From Microbacterium sp. 11MF (GTDB taxonomy: Bacteria; Actinomycetota; Actinomycetes; Actinomycetales; Microbacteriaceae), in NCBI RefSeq assembly GCF_000383475.1, contig NZ_KB911459.1:124001-188000 (forward strand): a stretch of 64,000 bases of DNA, given 5' to 3'. The notes beneath the pieces are model-generated. The model saw only the letters and a list, made by a program, of their open reading frames with translations. It did not search any database and was not told the origin of the DNA. Numbering within the stretch: position 1 is the first letter of the stretch; each line of letters begins with the position of its first letter. Position numbers and translations under genes: made by a program. Below are positions 45,923 through 54,899 of the stretch, piece by piece.

Positions 45923-46681
45923 TCAGAGGCGGGGGAGGAGTTCCGCGACGGATGCCGTGATCTCGGCCGTCATGGCGGGGTCGTCGATCGTGGGGGTGCC
46001 GTCGCCGGCCTGCGGGCCGTAGTCGCCGAAGGAGGCGTGCGAGGCGCCGGGGATCTCGACGAACTCGGCGTCGGCGGGCAGCATGCCGCGGGCATCCTGG
46101 ATCTTCTCGGGGGTGGACAGCCCGTCCTCGGAGCCCGAGATGCTCAGCACGGGAAGCCCGGAACCGGACAGGTCGTTCGCGCAGTACGAGGCGAAGAGTA
46201 CGAGGCCGTCGGCATCCGGTGCGAGCTGACACGCCCGCACGCCACCGAGCGAGTGTCCGCCGACGAGCCAGGTGTCGACGTCGGGCGCGGCATCGGTGAA
46301 CGTCGACAGCGGCCGGGGGTCGAAGAAAGCGAGGTTCAGCCACGGGCGGGTGATGACGACCGTCATCCCGTCCTCCGCGACGAGCCCCGCGAGCTTCGCC
46401 TCGTACGCCTCACCGTCGACCTTCGCCCCGGGGATGAAGACGAGCCCGACGGTGCTCTCTCCGGAGGACGGCGACATCACGACGTTGCCGCCGGTGTCGG
46501 ACACGGCGATCCGGTCGTCCTCGCGCACCGAGGCGAGCGGGCCGGCCTCGGCGCCCATGACGCCGACCTGGCTCCAGATCACGATGCCGAGGATGCCGGC
46601 GACGAGCAGCCCCGCCACGGACAGCAGCACGATCGAGACGATGCGCCGTGCCCGGGAGCGGGGCCGCTTCGACGCGCTCAC
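45923..46681 (-). CDS. Membrane-anchored alpha/beta hydrolase coupled to mtlD
   Basis: A 252-residue protein with a basic N-terminus, one transmembrane helix (about 18-40) and an extracytoplasmic alpha/beta hydrolase domain. The lipase box GHSLGG is near 138, the acid in SGSEDGLS near 185 and the His in GASHASFGDYG near 212. It starts at a GTG overlapping the mtlD stop (GTGA); upstream in-frame sequence is antisense to mtlD. It is the last gene of the mannitol operon, yet no role in mannitol use is known. Substrate unknown. Confidence 0.78.
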   Translation of the reverse strand: MSASKRPRSRARRIVSIVLLSVAGLLVAGILGIVIWSQVGVMGAEAGPLASVREDDRIAVSDTGGNVVMSPSSGESTVGLVFIPGAKVDGEAYEAKLAGLVAEDGMTVVITRPWLNLAFFDPRPLSTFTDAAPDVDTWLVGGHSLGGVRACQLAPDADGLVLFASYCANDLSGSGLPVLSISGSEDGLSTPEKIQDARGMLPADAEFVEIPGASHASFGDYGPQAGDGTPTIDDPAMTAEITASVAELLPRL

Positions 46682-47841
46682 GCGCTGTAGAGGCCGAGCT
46701 CGGTCTGCCGCTGGGCGACCTGCTCCTGGATGCGTGCGAACAGGGGGTGGGCAGGCTCGAGACCTGTGACGGATGCCGTGAAGGCCGCGGCATCCTCGGT
46801 CCGGATGCGCTCCTGCAACTCGACGGCCTGCGGGTCTGCAGCGTCCTCGAAGCGGAGTGCGGCGGCGATCGCGGCGATGAGTCCGTCGACGCCGAGACCG
46901 CGCTCGGCGGCCGCCGAGGCGGGGCCGACGAAGCGCTCGTGACGCGACAGCTTGCGCAGCGGCTGACGGCCGACGCGCTGCACGGTGTCGGGCAGGGCCT
47001 CGTTGGAGAACCGCTCGAGGATCGTCGCGCGGTACTCGGCGAGCTCGGCGGGGTCGAGCCCGTGCGCGGCCGCGAGGAACGCGGAGGTCTCCCCGAGTGC
47101 CTGCTCGACCTTGCCCCGGATGCCGGGGTCCGCCAGGGCGTCCGAGATCCGGGTGATCCCCGCGGCGGCACCGAAGTAGGCGGTGGCGGCGTGGCCGGTG
47201 TTGACGGTGAAGAGCTTCCGCTCGATGTAGGGGGCGAGGTCGTCGACGAAGTGCGCGCCGGGGATGTTCGGCAGGTCGTCGCCGAACGGTCCGCGCTCGA
47301 TAGCCCACTCGAAGAACGGCTCGACCGTCACGTCGACGCCTGCGCCCTCTGGCTGGCCGGGGACGATGCGGTCGACGGCGGTGTTGGCGAACACGGCGCG
47401 CGTGGAGAGATCGCCCCACGCATCGCCGGCGAGCTTCTCGATCTCGCCGCGGAGGGTGTCGGTCGCGCCGATCGCGTTCTCGCACGCCATGACCTGCAGC
47501 GGCTTCGCGTCGGCGGAGCGACGGGCGAGTCCCTCGAGGATGTGCGGTGCGACGAACGGCAGGATGTTGGGTCCCACGGCGGTCGTCACGACGTCGGCCG
47601 CAGCGACCTCGTCGGCGACGGCATCCGGGTCGGCCTGGCTGTTGATCGCTCGGAAGCCGGTGACGGTCTTGTCGCCGCCGCCCGGCCCGACCTCGTGGAC
47701 CGTGTACTCGGATGCCGCGTTGATGGTCTCGACGAGGGTCGGGGCGACGTCCGAGAAGACGAGCTCGTACCCGCCCTCGTGCAAGAGCAGTCCGACGAAG
47801 CCGCGGCCGATGTTTCCGGCGCCGAAGTGGACGGCCTTCAT
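46678..47841 (-). CDS. mtlD: Mannitol-1-phosphate 5-dehydrogenase
   Basis: A 387-residue NAD-dependent long-chain dehydrogenase turning mannitol 1-phosphate into fructose 6-phosphate. The NAD-binding N-terminus MKAVHFGAGNIGRGFVG is typical, with the catalytic Lys region NTGHAATAYFG near 213. It follows mtlF with a 4-nt overlap and precedes the hydrolase gene with a GTGA overlap, placing it in the mannitol PTS operon. Confidence 0.94.
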   Translation of the reverse strand: MKAVHFGAGNIGRGFVGLLLHEGGYELVFSDVAPTLVETINAASEYTVHEVGPGGGDKTVTGFRAINSQADPDAVADEVAAADVVTTAVGPNILPFVAPHILEGLARRSADAKPLQVMACENAIGATDTLRGEIEKLAGDAWGDLSTRAVFANTAVDRIVPGQPEGAGVDVTVEPFFEWAIERGPFGDDLPNIPGAHFVDDLAPYIERKLFTVNTGHAATAYFGAAAGITRISDALADPGIRGKVEQALGETSAFLAAAHGLDPAELAEYRATILERFSNEALPDTVQRVGRQPLRKLSRHERFVGPASAAAERGLGVDGLIAAIAAALRFEDAADPQAVELQERIRTEDAAAFTASVTGLEPAHPLFARIQEQVAQRQTELGLYSA

Positions 47842-48278
47842 GCGTTGTTCACCGTGGCGAGCAGCTGGTAGAGCTCCTCGGGAGTCTGGGCGGCCTTGAG
47901 CTTCGCGACCTCCTCGTCCTCGGAGAACAGGAGGGCGATCTGCGACAGGATCTCGAGGTGCTCGTCGCCCTTGCCGGCGATGCCCACGACGAACGAGACG
48001 TGCTCGCCGCCCCAGTCGACGCCGCCGTCGTAGCGGACGAACGAGAGTGCGGAGTCGAGGATCGCCTCCTTGGTCTCGTTGGTTCCGTGGGGGATCGCGA
48101 GCTCGTTGCCCATGTAGGTCGAGACAGCGACCTCGCGCTGCTGCATCGCGTCGAAGTAGGCGCTCGTCACGGCGCCGGCCGCCTCGAGGATGTCGGCGGC
48201 CTCCTTCATGGCCTGTTCCTGGCTGACGGAGCCGGAGTGGATGCGGATCTGGCCGAGGGTGAGGACTTCGCGAGCCAT
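47838..48278 (-). CDS. mtlF: Mannitol-specific PTS enzyme IIA
   Basis: A 146-residue IIA protein that accepts phosphate from HPr and passes it to the MtlA IIB domain. The phosphorylated His is in ELAIPHGTNE near 60-69, the PTS_EIIA_2 signature. AAGGAG precedes the ATG. It lies after a strong terminator hairpin that separates it from mtlA, so its level may be lower than that of MtlA or set by read-through. Confidence 0.93.
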   Translation of the reverse strand: MAREVLTLGQIRIHSGSVSQEQAMKEAADILEAAGAVTSAYFDAMQQREVAVSTYMGNELAIPHGTNETKEAILDSALSFVRYDGGVDWGGEHVSFVVGIAGKGDEHLEILSQIALLFSEDEEVAKLKAAQTPEELYQLLATVNNA

Positions 48279-48302
48279 GACGTTCTCCTTCTGAGGGGGT
48301 GG

Positions 48303-48349
48303 AAAAAAAGGATGCTGCGGGGTCGGGACCATTGTTCCCGACCCCGCAG
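48303..48349 (-). terminator. Intrinsic terminator or attenuator between mtlA and mtlF
   Basis: A perfect 14-bp stem (CTGCGGGGTCGGGA / TCCCGACCCCGCAG) with a 7-nt loop is followed, in the direction of transcription, by CATCC and seven T residues. This is the clearest rho-independent terminator in the window, yet it lies inside the operon. Confidence 0.9.
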
Positions 48350-48358
48350 CGGCGTGCA

Positions 48359-49984
48359 TCAGACGTCGCCGCGCTGGCGACGCACCATCTCGACGACCTC
48401 GTCGTACTTCGGCGAGTTCATGAAGTTGTCGACCGAGACGTGCAGGGAGTCGGGGGTGACTCCACGCGCGCGGTCGGTCAGCTGCTGCTGCGTGATGACC
48501 AGGTCGGCCGACGGGTCGAGGTTCGCGATCGCCTTGTTGGTGACCGTGACGCCCTCGACGCCCGCCTTCTTGAACTTGTTGCGGAGCACGCTCGCGCCCA
48601 TCGCGGACGATCCCATGCCGGCGTCGCACGCGAACACGACGTTCGTGATCTCGCGCTCGGCTACGGCGGTGCCGGCGGGGGCGGATGCGGCGGCTGTCGC
48701 CGTACCCGAGCCGCGGAGGGCGTCCATCGCGGACGAGGACTTGCCCTTGTTGGCCTCCGTCTGCGCGATCGCGGCGTCGAAGGTGTCACCCTCGGCAGCG
48801 AGGTCGCGCTTGCGGGACGCCCGCAGGATGACAGCGGTGATGAGGAACGTGACGACGGCTGCGACGACGACGGATGCGTAGACGACGAGCAGGTTCGGCA
48901 CGCCGGCACCGATCGCCGCGGCCGTGACCGCGATGATGCTGCCGGGGGCGGCGGGGAACTGGAGTCCGCCGTTGAACAGCATGTTGACGGTCACACCGCT
49001 TGCGCCACCGGCGATGAGCGCGAGGATCGTGGCGGGCTTGCTCAGCGCGTACGGGAAGTAGATCTCGTGGATACCGCCGACGAACTGGATGATCGCGGCC
49101 CCCGGTGCGGATGCCTTCGCCTGTCCCACGCCGAAGAACGTGAACGCGAGCAGCAGGCCGAGGCCCGGGCCGGGGTTCGCTTCGATGAGGAAGAGGATCG
49201 ACTTACCGGCATCCTCGACCTGCTGGAGTGCCAGCGGCGTGAACACACCGTGGTTGATGGCGTTGTTGAGGAAGAGCACCTTCGCCGGCTCGACGAAGAT
49301 CGACAGCAGCGGGAGCAGGCTGAGCGACACGAGCCAGTCGACGATCCCGCCGAGCAGCCGGCCGATTCCGAGCATGAGGGGACCGAATGCGAAGAAGCCG
49401 AAGATCGCGAGGAGCATGCCGAGGATGCCCGCCGAGAAGTTGTTGACGAGCATCTCGAAGCCGGGCTTGATCCTGCCGTCCCACAGCTTGTCCATCTGCT
49501 TCGTGACCCACGCGGCGAGCGGGCCCATGATCATGGCGCCGAGGAACATCGGCTGGTCGGTGCCGACGATGACACCCATGACGGCGATCGTCGCCACAAC
49601 ACCACCGCGGGCGTCGTAGACCATGCGGCCGGCGGTGTTCGCGATCAGAAGAGGCAGAAGGTAGGTCACCATCGCCCCGACGATGCCGACGTAGCCCGTG
49701 TAGGTGCCGTTGTCGCTTGCGGTCAGCGCGGTGCGTGCACCCTCCCACCCGATTGCGGAGACGTCGCCGCCGCCGCCGAGGATCTCCGCGACCGGGAACC
49801 AGTGCCAGCCGAAGGGGCTGTTGGCGCCGAAGAACCCGTCGGGAATGAAGAGCATCGTGATGAAGCCCCATGCGATGAACGCTGCGATGTTGGGCATGAT
49901 CATGCCCGACAGGAACGTTCCGAATCGCTGCACGCCGACGCGTGCGCGGCTTGCGCCGCGTGTGGCTGTTGTCGCCGTTGACAT
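48359..49984 (-). CDS. mtlA: Mannitol-specific PTS enzyme IICB
   Basis: A 541-residue permease-phosphotransferase: IIC domain with about eight transmembrane helices (about 20-350) and a C-terminal IIB domain with the phosphorylated Cys in VVFACDAGMGSS near 451. No IIA domain is fused, which explains the separate mtlF. It imports mannitol as mannitol 1-phosphate. AAGGAGA precedes the ATG (MSTATTATRG); an upstream in-frame ATG is possible but lacks a ribosome site. Confidence 0.94.
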   Translation of the reverse strand: MSTATTATRGASRARVGVQRFGTFLSGMIMPNIAAFIAWGFITMLFIPDGFFGANSPFGWHWFPVAEILGGGGDVSAIGWEGARTALTASDNGTYTGYVGIVGAMVTYLLPLLIANTAGRMVYDARGGVVATIAVMGVIVGTDQPMFLGAMIMGPLAAWVTKQMDKLWDGRIKPGFEMLVNNFSAGILGMLLAIFGFFAFGPLMLGIGRLLGGIVDWLVSLSLLPLLSIFVEPAKVLFLNNAINHGVFTPLALQQVEDAGKSILFLIEANPGPGLGLLLAFTFFGVGQAKASAPGAAIIQFVGGIHEIYFPYALSKPATILALIAGGASGVTVNMLFNGGLQFPAAPGSIIAVTAAAIGAGVPNLLVVYASVVVAAVVTFLITAVILRASRKRDLAAEGDTFDAAIAQTEANKGKSSSAMDALRGSGTATAAASAPAGTAVAEREITNVVFACDAGMGSSAMGASVLRNKFKKAGVEGVTVTNKAIANLDPSADLVITQQQLTDRARGVTPDSLHVSVDNFMNSPKYDEVVEMVRRQRGDV

Positions 49985-50013
49985 GTGCTGTGTCTCCTTT
50001 TGTGTGCCGCGGT

Positions 50014-51681
50014 TCATGCGGCGGTGTGCTGTGCTGCGGCTTCCTGGGCCGCGGCTCGGGCGGATGCCGCATCGGATGCGGCGAGGGCTGCTTCGGCGAT
50101 GCGCTTCGCGTCGTCGAGGCTGTGGTGCAAGAGGGTGGCGCGTACATCTGCGAGCGCCGTCGGTGCCATGGAGAGCGTGGTCGCGCCGAGGCCGACGAGG
50201 ACGACCGCGAGCATCGGGTCGGCCGCGGCCTCACCGCAGATGCCGATCGGCTTGCCGTTGACGCGTCCGCCGTCGCCCGTCGCCTTGACGAGCTGCAGGA
50301 CGGCGGGATGCCACGGGTCCTGGAACGACGAGACCGAACCCAGCAGGCGGTCGGCCGCCAGCGTGTACTGCGTCAGGTCGTTGGTCCCGATGGAGGCGAA
50401 ATCGGCGTGGGCGAGGACCTTGTCGGCCAGCAGAGCCGAGGAGGGGACCTCGACCATGACGCCTGCGGTCTTGATGCCGTACTCCTTCGCGAGCGTGACG
50501 AAGTACTCGGTCTCCTCGACGGTCGACACCATCGGTGCCATGACCCAGAGGTCGGCTTCGGTGGCGGCATCCGCGTTGGCGAGGGCGGTGAGCTGCTCGC
50601 GCAGGATGTCCTCGCTGGCGCGGAGGGCGCGGAGGCCGCGGAGTCCGAGGGCCGGGTTCTCCTCGTGCGCGTCGTTCAGGAAGGCGAGCGGCTTGTCGGC
50701 GCCGGCATCCAGCGCCCGGACGACGACCTTCTTGCCGGGGAACGCCTGCAGCAGCTCGGTGTACGCCTTCGTCTGCTCCTCGACGGTCGGGGCCTGCGAG
50801 GAGCTCAGGAAGAGGAACTCCGTGCGGAACAGGCCCACACCCTCGGCGCCGAGCTCGACGGCCTTCGCGGCGTCCTGCGGCTTGCCGAGGTTCGCGAGCA
50901 GCGGCACGGCGGTCCCGTCCGCGAGCGCCCCCGGGGTGACGGGGGCGTCCGCCGCGGCGGCGCGGTCGGCCTCGCGGCGCTCCGCCTGGGCGATGTCGTC
51001 GTCGGTCGGCTGGGTCGTGACGACACCGGCCGCGGCGTCGACGACGACCGTCTCGCCCTCGGCGAGACCGGCCGCACCGCGGACGCCGACGACGGCGACG
51101 ATGGACTTCTCGCGGGCGAGGATCGCGGTGTGCGACGTCGGGCCGCCCTCGGTCGTCACGAGCGCGAGGACCTTGTCGAGGTCGAGGAGCGCGGTATCGG
51201 CGGGAGCGAGGTCCTTCGCGACGAGGACGAACGGATGCCCCGGGTCGGGCACTCCGGGAGCGGCGACGCCCCGGAGGTGGGCGATGACGCGCTGAGCGAC
51301 GTCATCGAGGTCGGCGGCGCGCTCGCCGAGGTAGCCGCCCATCGCGGAGAGCGTGTCGCGGAACGACGCGAAAGCATCGAAGACGGCGAACTCGGCGGTC
51401 TTGCCGGCGCCGATGCGGTTCGTGACCTCTTCTTCGAGCGCCGGGTCCTCGGCCATCATGGCCTGCGCCTCGAGGACCTCCTGCGCGGCACCTCCCGCGG
51501 TCTCGCCGCGCTGCTCCAGCTCCCGCGCGACCGCTTCGATCGCGGCACGGACGCGCGCGGTCTCCTCGTCGGCGCTCCGTGCGCTCTTCTCGTCCTTCGG
51601 CGCGGGCAACGGCTCCGCCATCCGCGCGATGGGGCCGTGGCTCACGCCCAGGCCGATTCCTACTCCTCGAAGCTCAGTCAT
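50014..51681 (-). CDS. ptsI: PTS enzyme I (phosphoenolpyruvate-protein phosphotransferase)
   Basis: A 555-residue general PTS enzyme that takes phosphate from PEP and hands it to HPr. The phosphorylated His is in EGGPTSHTAILAREK near 183-195; the PEP-binding C-terminal half has GLFRTEFLFL near 290 and the reactive Cys in PIGICGEAAAD near 490. Length is close to the normal 570. It lies inside the mannitol operon, 29 nt before mtlA, so the general PTS may be induced with mannitol. Confidence 0.94.
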   Translation of the reverse strand: MTELRGVGIGLGVSHGPIARMAEPLPAPKDEKSARSADEETARVRAAIEAVARELEQRGETAGGAAQEVLEAQAMMAEDPALEEEVTNRIGAGKTAEFAVFDAFASFRDTLSAMGGYLGERAADLDDVAQRVIAHLRGVAAPGVPDPGHPFVLVAKDLAPADTALLDLDKVLALVTTEGGPTSHTAILAREKSIVAVVGVRGAAGLAEGETVVVDAAAGVVTTQPTDDDIAQAERREADRAAAADAPVTPGALADGTAVPLLANLGKPQDAAKAVELGAEGVGLFRTEFLFLSSSQAPTVEEQTKAYTELLQAFPGKKVVVRALDAGADKPLAFLNDAHEENPALGLRGLRALRASEDILREQLTALANADAATEADLWVMAPMVSTVEETEYFVTLAKEYGIKTAGVMVEVPSSALLADKVLAHADFASIGTNDLTQYTLAADRLLGSVSSFQDPWHPAVLQLVKATGDGGRVNGKPIGICGEAAADPMLAVVLVGLGATTLSMAPTALADVRATLLHHSLDDAKRIAEAALAASDAASARAAAQEAAAQHTAA

Positions 51682-51688
51682 GTGTCCC

Positions 51689-51964
51689 TCAGGCGTCGTG
51701 GTCGGTGGTCAGAAGTTCGGTGAGGGCGTCGAGCACCCCTTCGGCGTTCGCGCCGTCTGCGGTGAGCGTCACGTAGTCGCCGTTCTCGGCACCGAGCGAG
51801 ATCACGCTGAGGATGCTGGCGGCGTTGACCGCTCCGCCGGATCCCTTCGAGATCGTGACGGGGATGCCGGAATCCTTCGCGGCCTGCGCGAACATCTTCG
51901 CGGGGCGGGCGTGCAGGCCGTTGGAGGAGCCGATCCTCACGGTCCGGCTGGCCGGTGCGCTCAT
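51689..51964 (-). CDS. ptsH: HPr phosphocarrier protein
   Basis: A 91-residue HPr. The phosphorylated His18 is in NGLHARPA and the regulatory serine region is NAASILSVISLG near 45-56, so HPr kinase regulation is possible in principle though rarely used in actinobacteria. The ATG overlaps the stand-alone IIB stop by 4 nt, and ptsI follows 7 nt later. It carries phosphate from EI to the mannitol IIA. Confidence 0.95.
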   Translation of the reverse strand: MSAPASRTVRIGSSNGLHARPAKMFAQAAKDSGIPVTISKGSGGAVNAASILSVISLGAENGDYVTLTADGANAEGVLDALTELLTTDHDA

Positions 51965-52290
51965 CGCGGGGTCCTTTCACTGCGGTCTGCCGCTGTCGCG
52001 GCGTTCACCAGGGCGAGCGTGCGGATTCCGTCACGGTCGTCGAAGACGTCCTCCGGCAGCAGCACGGTGCGCGCCTGTCGGGTGGCGGCATCCCGTTCGA
52101 TGTCGGGGAGGGCGGAGGCGAGGTGCGGACCCACGAGCACCACGTCGCCGGCGTCGGCCTCCGTGGCGACCATGCCGGGCACTCCGGCGCGGACGAACAG
52201 GTCCCTGCCTTCGCGCTGTGCGGCATGCCGCAGACGCTGGGCGACGAACGTGCTCGACGCACCGGCGCCGCAGACGACGAGGATCTTCAT
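51961..52290 (-). CDS. Stand-alone PTS enzyme IIB, lactose/cellobiose type
   Basis: A 109-residue IIB protein with phosphorylated Cys7 in VVCGAGASST, the P-loop of the lactose/cellobiose IIB class. No matching IIC or IIA is in this window; it may serve a transporter elsewhere or substitute in mannitol or sugar sensing. It is the first gene of the operon, with AGGAGG upstream. An in-frame ATG 18 codons upstream is possible but lacks a ribosome site. Confidence 0.85.
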   Translation of the reverse strand: MKILVVCGAGASSTFVAQRLRHAAQREGRDLFVRAGVPGMVATEADAGDVVLVGPHLASALPDIERDAATRQARTVLLPEDVFDDRDGIRTLALVNAATAADRSERTPR

Positions 52291-52357
52291 CGATCCGCCT
52301 CCTTGTCTCCTTGTCATTCTCATCCGACTCCCAGGAAGCGACAACCAGCCGTTCTTC

Positions 52358-52379
52358 CGCGGGGGAGGAAACCCCCTGG
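52358..52379. promoter_or_regulatory. Partial dyad between the mannitol operon and mtlR
   Basis: CCGCGGGGG and ACCCCCTGG form an imperfect inverted repeat (GGGGG/CCCCC core) about 70 nt upstream of the operon start and 25 nt before mtlR. It is the most regular structure in the divergent gap and might be an MtlR site. Confidence 0.3.
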
Positions 52380-52403
52380 TCGCACAGGTGGTTGACTGGA
52401 CGG

Positions 52404-54323
52404 GTGAGCCGGGCGAGACAGGACCAGGTCATGGCGCTCCTGATCCGGGATGCCGCGTGGCGGACGGCCGGCGAGCTCGCCGACGTCGTGGGGGTCACGC
52501 CCCGCAGCATCCGCTCCTACGTCGCGGCGCTCAACGCCCGCGTCCCCGGCGGCGACGCGATCGAGTCGGGTCCTTCCGGGTACCGCCCGGGGCCCGGAGC
52601 CCCAGGGGCGCTGCGGACGGTCGCAGAGGAGACGCCGCGGGATCGCCTCCACCGACTCGTCCGGGACCTGCTCGACGCACCCGCGGGGATCGACGTCTAC
52701 GCCGCGGCGCAGCACTTCCACGTGAGCGAAGCGACGCTCGAGGCGGACCTCGGCCGGGTGCGCGCGCTCCTGAGCGGCACGCAGCTCACGCTGGAACGGT
52801 CCGCCGAACGCGTGCGGCTGTCGGGTACCGAGATGGCTCAGCGCCGGTTACTCAGCCGCCTCGTCCACGACGAGATGGAGCAGGGCGCCTTCGATCTGCG
52901 GGCGCTCCGACGTGCCCTCGGCGAGAGCACCGCCGAGACCTCCGCCCTGGGTGCGTTCAAAGCCGAGCTGGTCGACGGTCTCGGGGAACTCGGCTACCTC
53001 GTGAACGAGTTCGGCATCGGCGACGTGATGATGCACATCGCGATCGCCGCCGACCGCGTCGGTCGCGGCCGCGGGCTCGACGGCGAGCCGGTCGGGGACT
53101 CGGCGGCGCGCGGCGAGATCGCCGATCTGCTCGATCGGCTCGCCGTGACCCACTTGGGCATCCACCTCGGCGACGGCGACCGGGACCACCTGGCCGCGCT
53201 CGTGCAGACCCGCGTCGTCGCGCCGGGTGCCGCGGAGCCCGACGCCGTCATCCGAGACCGATTGGACGCCGACGTCGAGGAGGCCGTGCGAGCGGTCGTC
53301 GCGCGAGCGGCATCCGAGTTCCTCGTCGACATCGACCACGACGATTTCATCCTGAGGCTCGCGCTGCACGTCCAGAACCTGCGGCAGCGCGCCCAGGATC
53401 GTGCGTGGTCGCGCAACGCCCTCACCCGGTCGCTGAAGTCGAGCTACCCGATGATCTTCGACGTGGCGGTCTTCATGGCCGAGCAGCTCCGCGTCGTCGT
53501 CGGCGCGCCGCTGCACGAGGACGAGATCGCCTACATCGCGATGCACGTCGGCGGCCGCCTGGAGCGCTCGCGCCAGTCCGCTCGTCTGCTGACGGCGACG
53601 CTCGTCTGCCCGGGCTACTACGAGATGCACGAGCTGCTGCGCACGAGCATCGATCGCGCCCTCGGTCGCGAGATCGAGGTCGTCGCGGTCGAGACGCGCG
53701 TCGATCCCGATTGGTCAGGGCTCGACACCGACCTGGTGCTGACCACGATCGATCCCCCCACGCCCTCCGACCGGCTCGTGCGGATCCAGCCGTTCCTCAC
53801 CGAGCCCGACGTCGAGCGCGTGCAGCAGGCCGCGGCGCGTGCCCGCCGGGCGCGACGCCTCGCGGGGCTCCGCGCCGAGCTCGAGCGCTATTTCTCGCCC
53901 GATGCGTTCGTCTCACGGCTGCCCGCCGACGCCGACGAGGAGACGGTCATCCGCGGTCTCGGCGGGCTCCTGGCCGCCCAGGGTGTCATCACCGAGGACT
54001 ACGTCGATCGCACGCTCGAGCGGGAGCGCATCTCGTCGACCGCGTTCACCGATGCGCTCGCCGTCCCGCACGCGATCGGCATGACCGCGACGCGGACGGC
54101 GATCGCCGTGGGCCTCGCCGACCCGTCGATCCGCTGGGGCGACGGGCGAGTGCAGGTCGTCGCGATGGTGGCGTTCTCGGAGTCGGACCGCGAGGCGTTC
54201 CAGACGGTGTTCGAGCAATTCGTCGAGGTGTTCAGCGAGCGCGACAGCGTGCAGCGGATCCTCCGCCGCGGCACGAGCTTCGCCGGCTTCCTCGACGAGC
54301 TCGTCGCGGTCGTCGACGGCTGA
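52404..54323 (+). CDS. mtlR: MtlR-type PTS-regulated transcriptional activator (PRD regulator)
   Basis: A 639-residue regulator: N-terminal winged helix (about 8-60), a second helix-turn-helix-like stretch (about 85-125), two PRD domains (about 180-285 and 295-400), a IIB-like domain near 405-480 and a C-terminal EIIA-mannitol-like domain with PHAIG near 552. Phosphorylation at these domains couples transcription to PTS flux. It starts at GTG 114 nt from the operon it probably controls. Its stop abuts the convergent GNAT stop with no gap. Confidence 0.87.
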   Translation: MSRARQDQVMALLIRDAAWRTAGELADVVGVTPRSIRSYVAALNARVPGGDAIESGPSGYRPGPGAPGALRTVAEETPRDRLHRLVRDLLDAPAGIDVYAAAQHFHVSEATLEADLGRVRALLSGTQLTLERSAERVRLSGTEMAQRRLLSRLVHDEMEQGAFDLRALRRALGESTAETSALGAFKAELVDGLGELGYLVNEFGIGDVMMHIAIAADRVGRGRGLDGEPVGDSAARGEIADLLDRLAVTHLGIHLGDGDRDHLAALVQTRVVAPGAAEPDAVIRDRLDADVEEAVRAVVARAASEFLVDIDHDDFILRLALHVQNLRQRAQDRAWSRNALTRSLKSSYPMIFDVAVFMAEQLRVVVGAPLHEDEIAYIAMHVGGRLERSRQSARLLTATLVCPGYYEMHELLRTSIDRALGREIEVVAVETRVDPDWSGLDTDLVLTTIDPPTPSDRLVRIQPFLTEPDVERVQQAAARARRARRLAGLRAELERYFSPDAFVSRLPADADEETVIRGLGGLLAAQGVITEDYVDRTLERERISSTAFTDALAVPHAIGMTATRTAIAVGLADPSIRWGDGRVQVVAMVAFSESDREAFQTVFEQFVEVFSERDSVQRILRRGTSFAGFLDELVAVVDG

Positions 54324-54899
54324 TCAGCCCACGAGGCGCGCGTCGAGTCCCATCCGGACACCCGGCCACTCGTGGGGGAGGATCGAGTACACCACGGTGT
54401 CGCGCATCGTCCCACCCGGTCCGATGCGGTGGTTGCGGAGCACGCCGTCCTGACGGGCGCCGAGCCGTTCGATCGCCGCTCGGGACTGCCGGTTGTGCCA
54501 CGAGGTCCGGAACTCGACCGCGATCGCGTCGCACGCCTCGAACGCGTGGCCGAGCAGCAGCCGCTTCGCCGTCGTGTTCACCTCGGTGCGCTGCACGTCG
54601 CGTGACAGCCACGTGTATCCGATCTCGACGCGCCGGTTCTCGGCGTCGATGTCGCAGAACGTCGTCATGCCCTGCGGGCGACCGTCGACGACGACCGTGA
54701 AGGGATTCATCCGGCCCGCGTCCCGCTCGGCGAGGCGCCGCGTGATCTCATCGGGGACGGATGCCGGGATCGCCGTGTACCAGGCGTACTCGAGCCCGTC
54801 GCGGGCCGATGCCAGCGCATCCGCGTGCGAGGGGTCGAGCGGCACGAGCTCGACCCGGCCGTGTCGGAGGGTGACCGGTTCGGTCAGTGCGGTCGTCAT
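54324..54899 (-). CDS. GNAT family N-acetyltransferase, RimJ/RimL type
   Basis: A 191-residue GNAT. It begins VTLRHGRVELVPLDPSHADALASA and has the acetyl-CoA region near 105-125 (TEVNTTAKRLLLGHAFEA) and the RAAIERLGARQDGVLRNHR segment near 146, characteristic of RimL/RimJ-like acetyltransferases. The ATG overlaps the phosphomutase stop by 4 nt, so it is co-transcribed with pgm and punA. In-frame upstream sequence is antisense to the neighbouring gene. Substrate unknown. Confidence 0.82.
   Translation of the reverse strand: MTTALTEPVTLRHGRVELVPLDPSHADALASARDGLEYAWYTAIPASVPDEITRRLAERDAGRMNPFTVVVDGRPQGMTTFCDIDAENRRVEIGYTWLSRDVQRTEVNTTAKRLLLGHAFEACDAIAVEFRTSWHNRQSRAAIERLGARQDGVLRNHRIGPGGTMRDTVVYSILPHEWPGVRMGLDARLVG

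Noticed and set aside
45584..45960. Short plus-strand open frames in the gap after the second DUF559 gene
   Set aside because: They have Arg/Gly/Pro-rich composition, no ribosome site and no similarity to known proteins.
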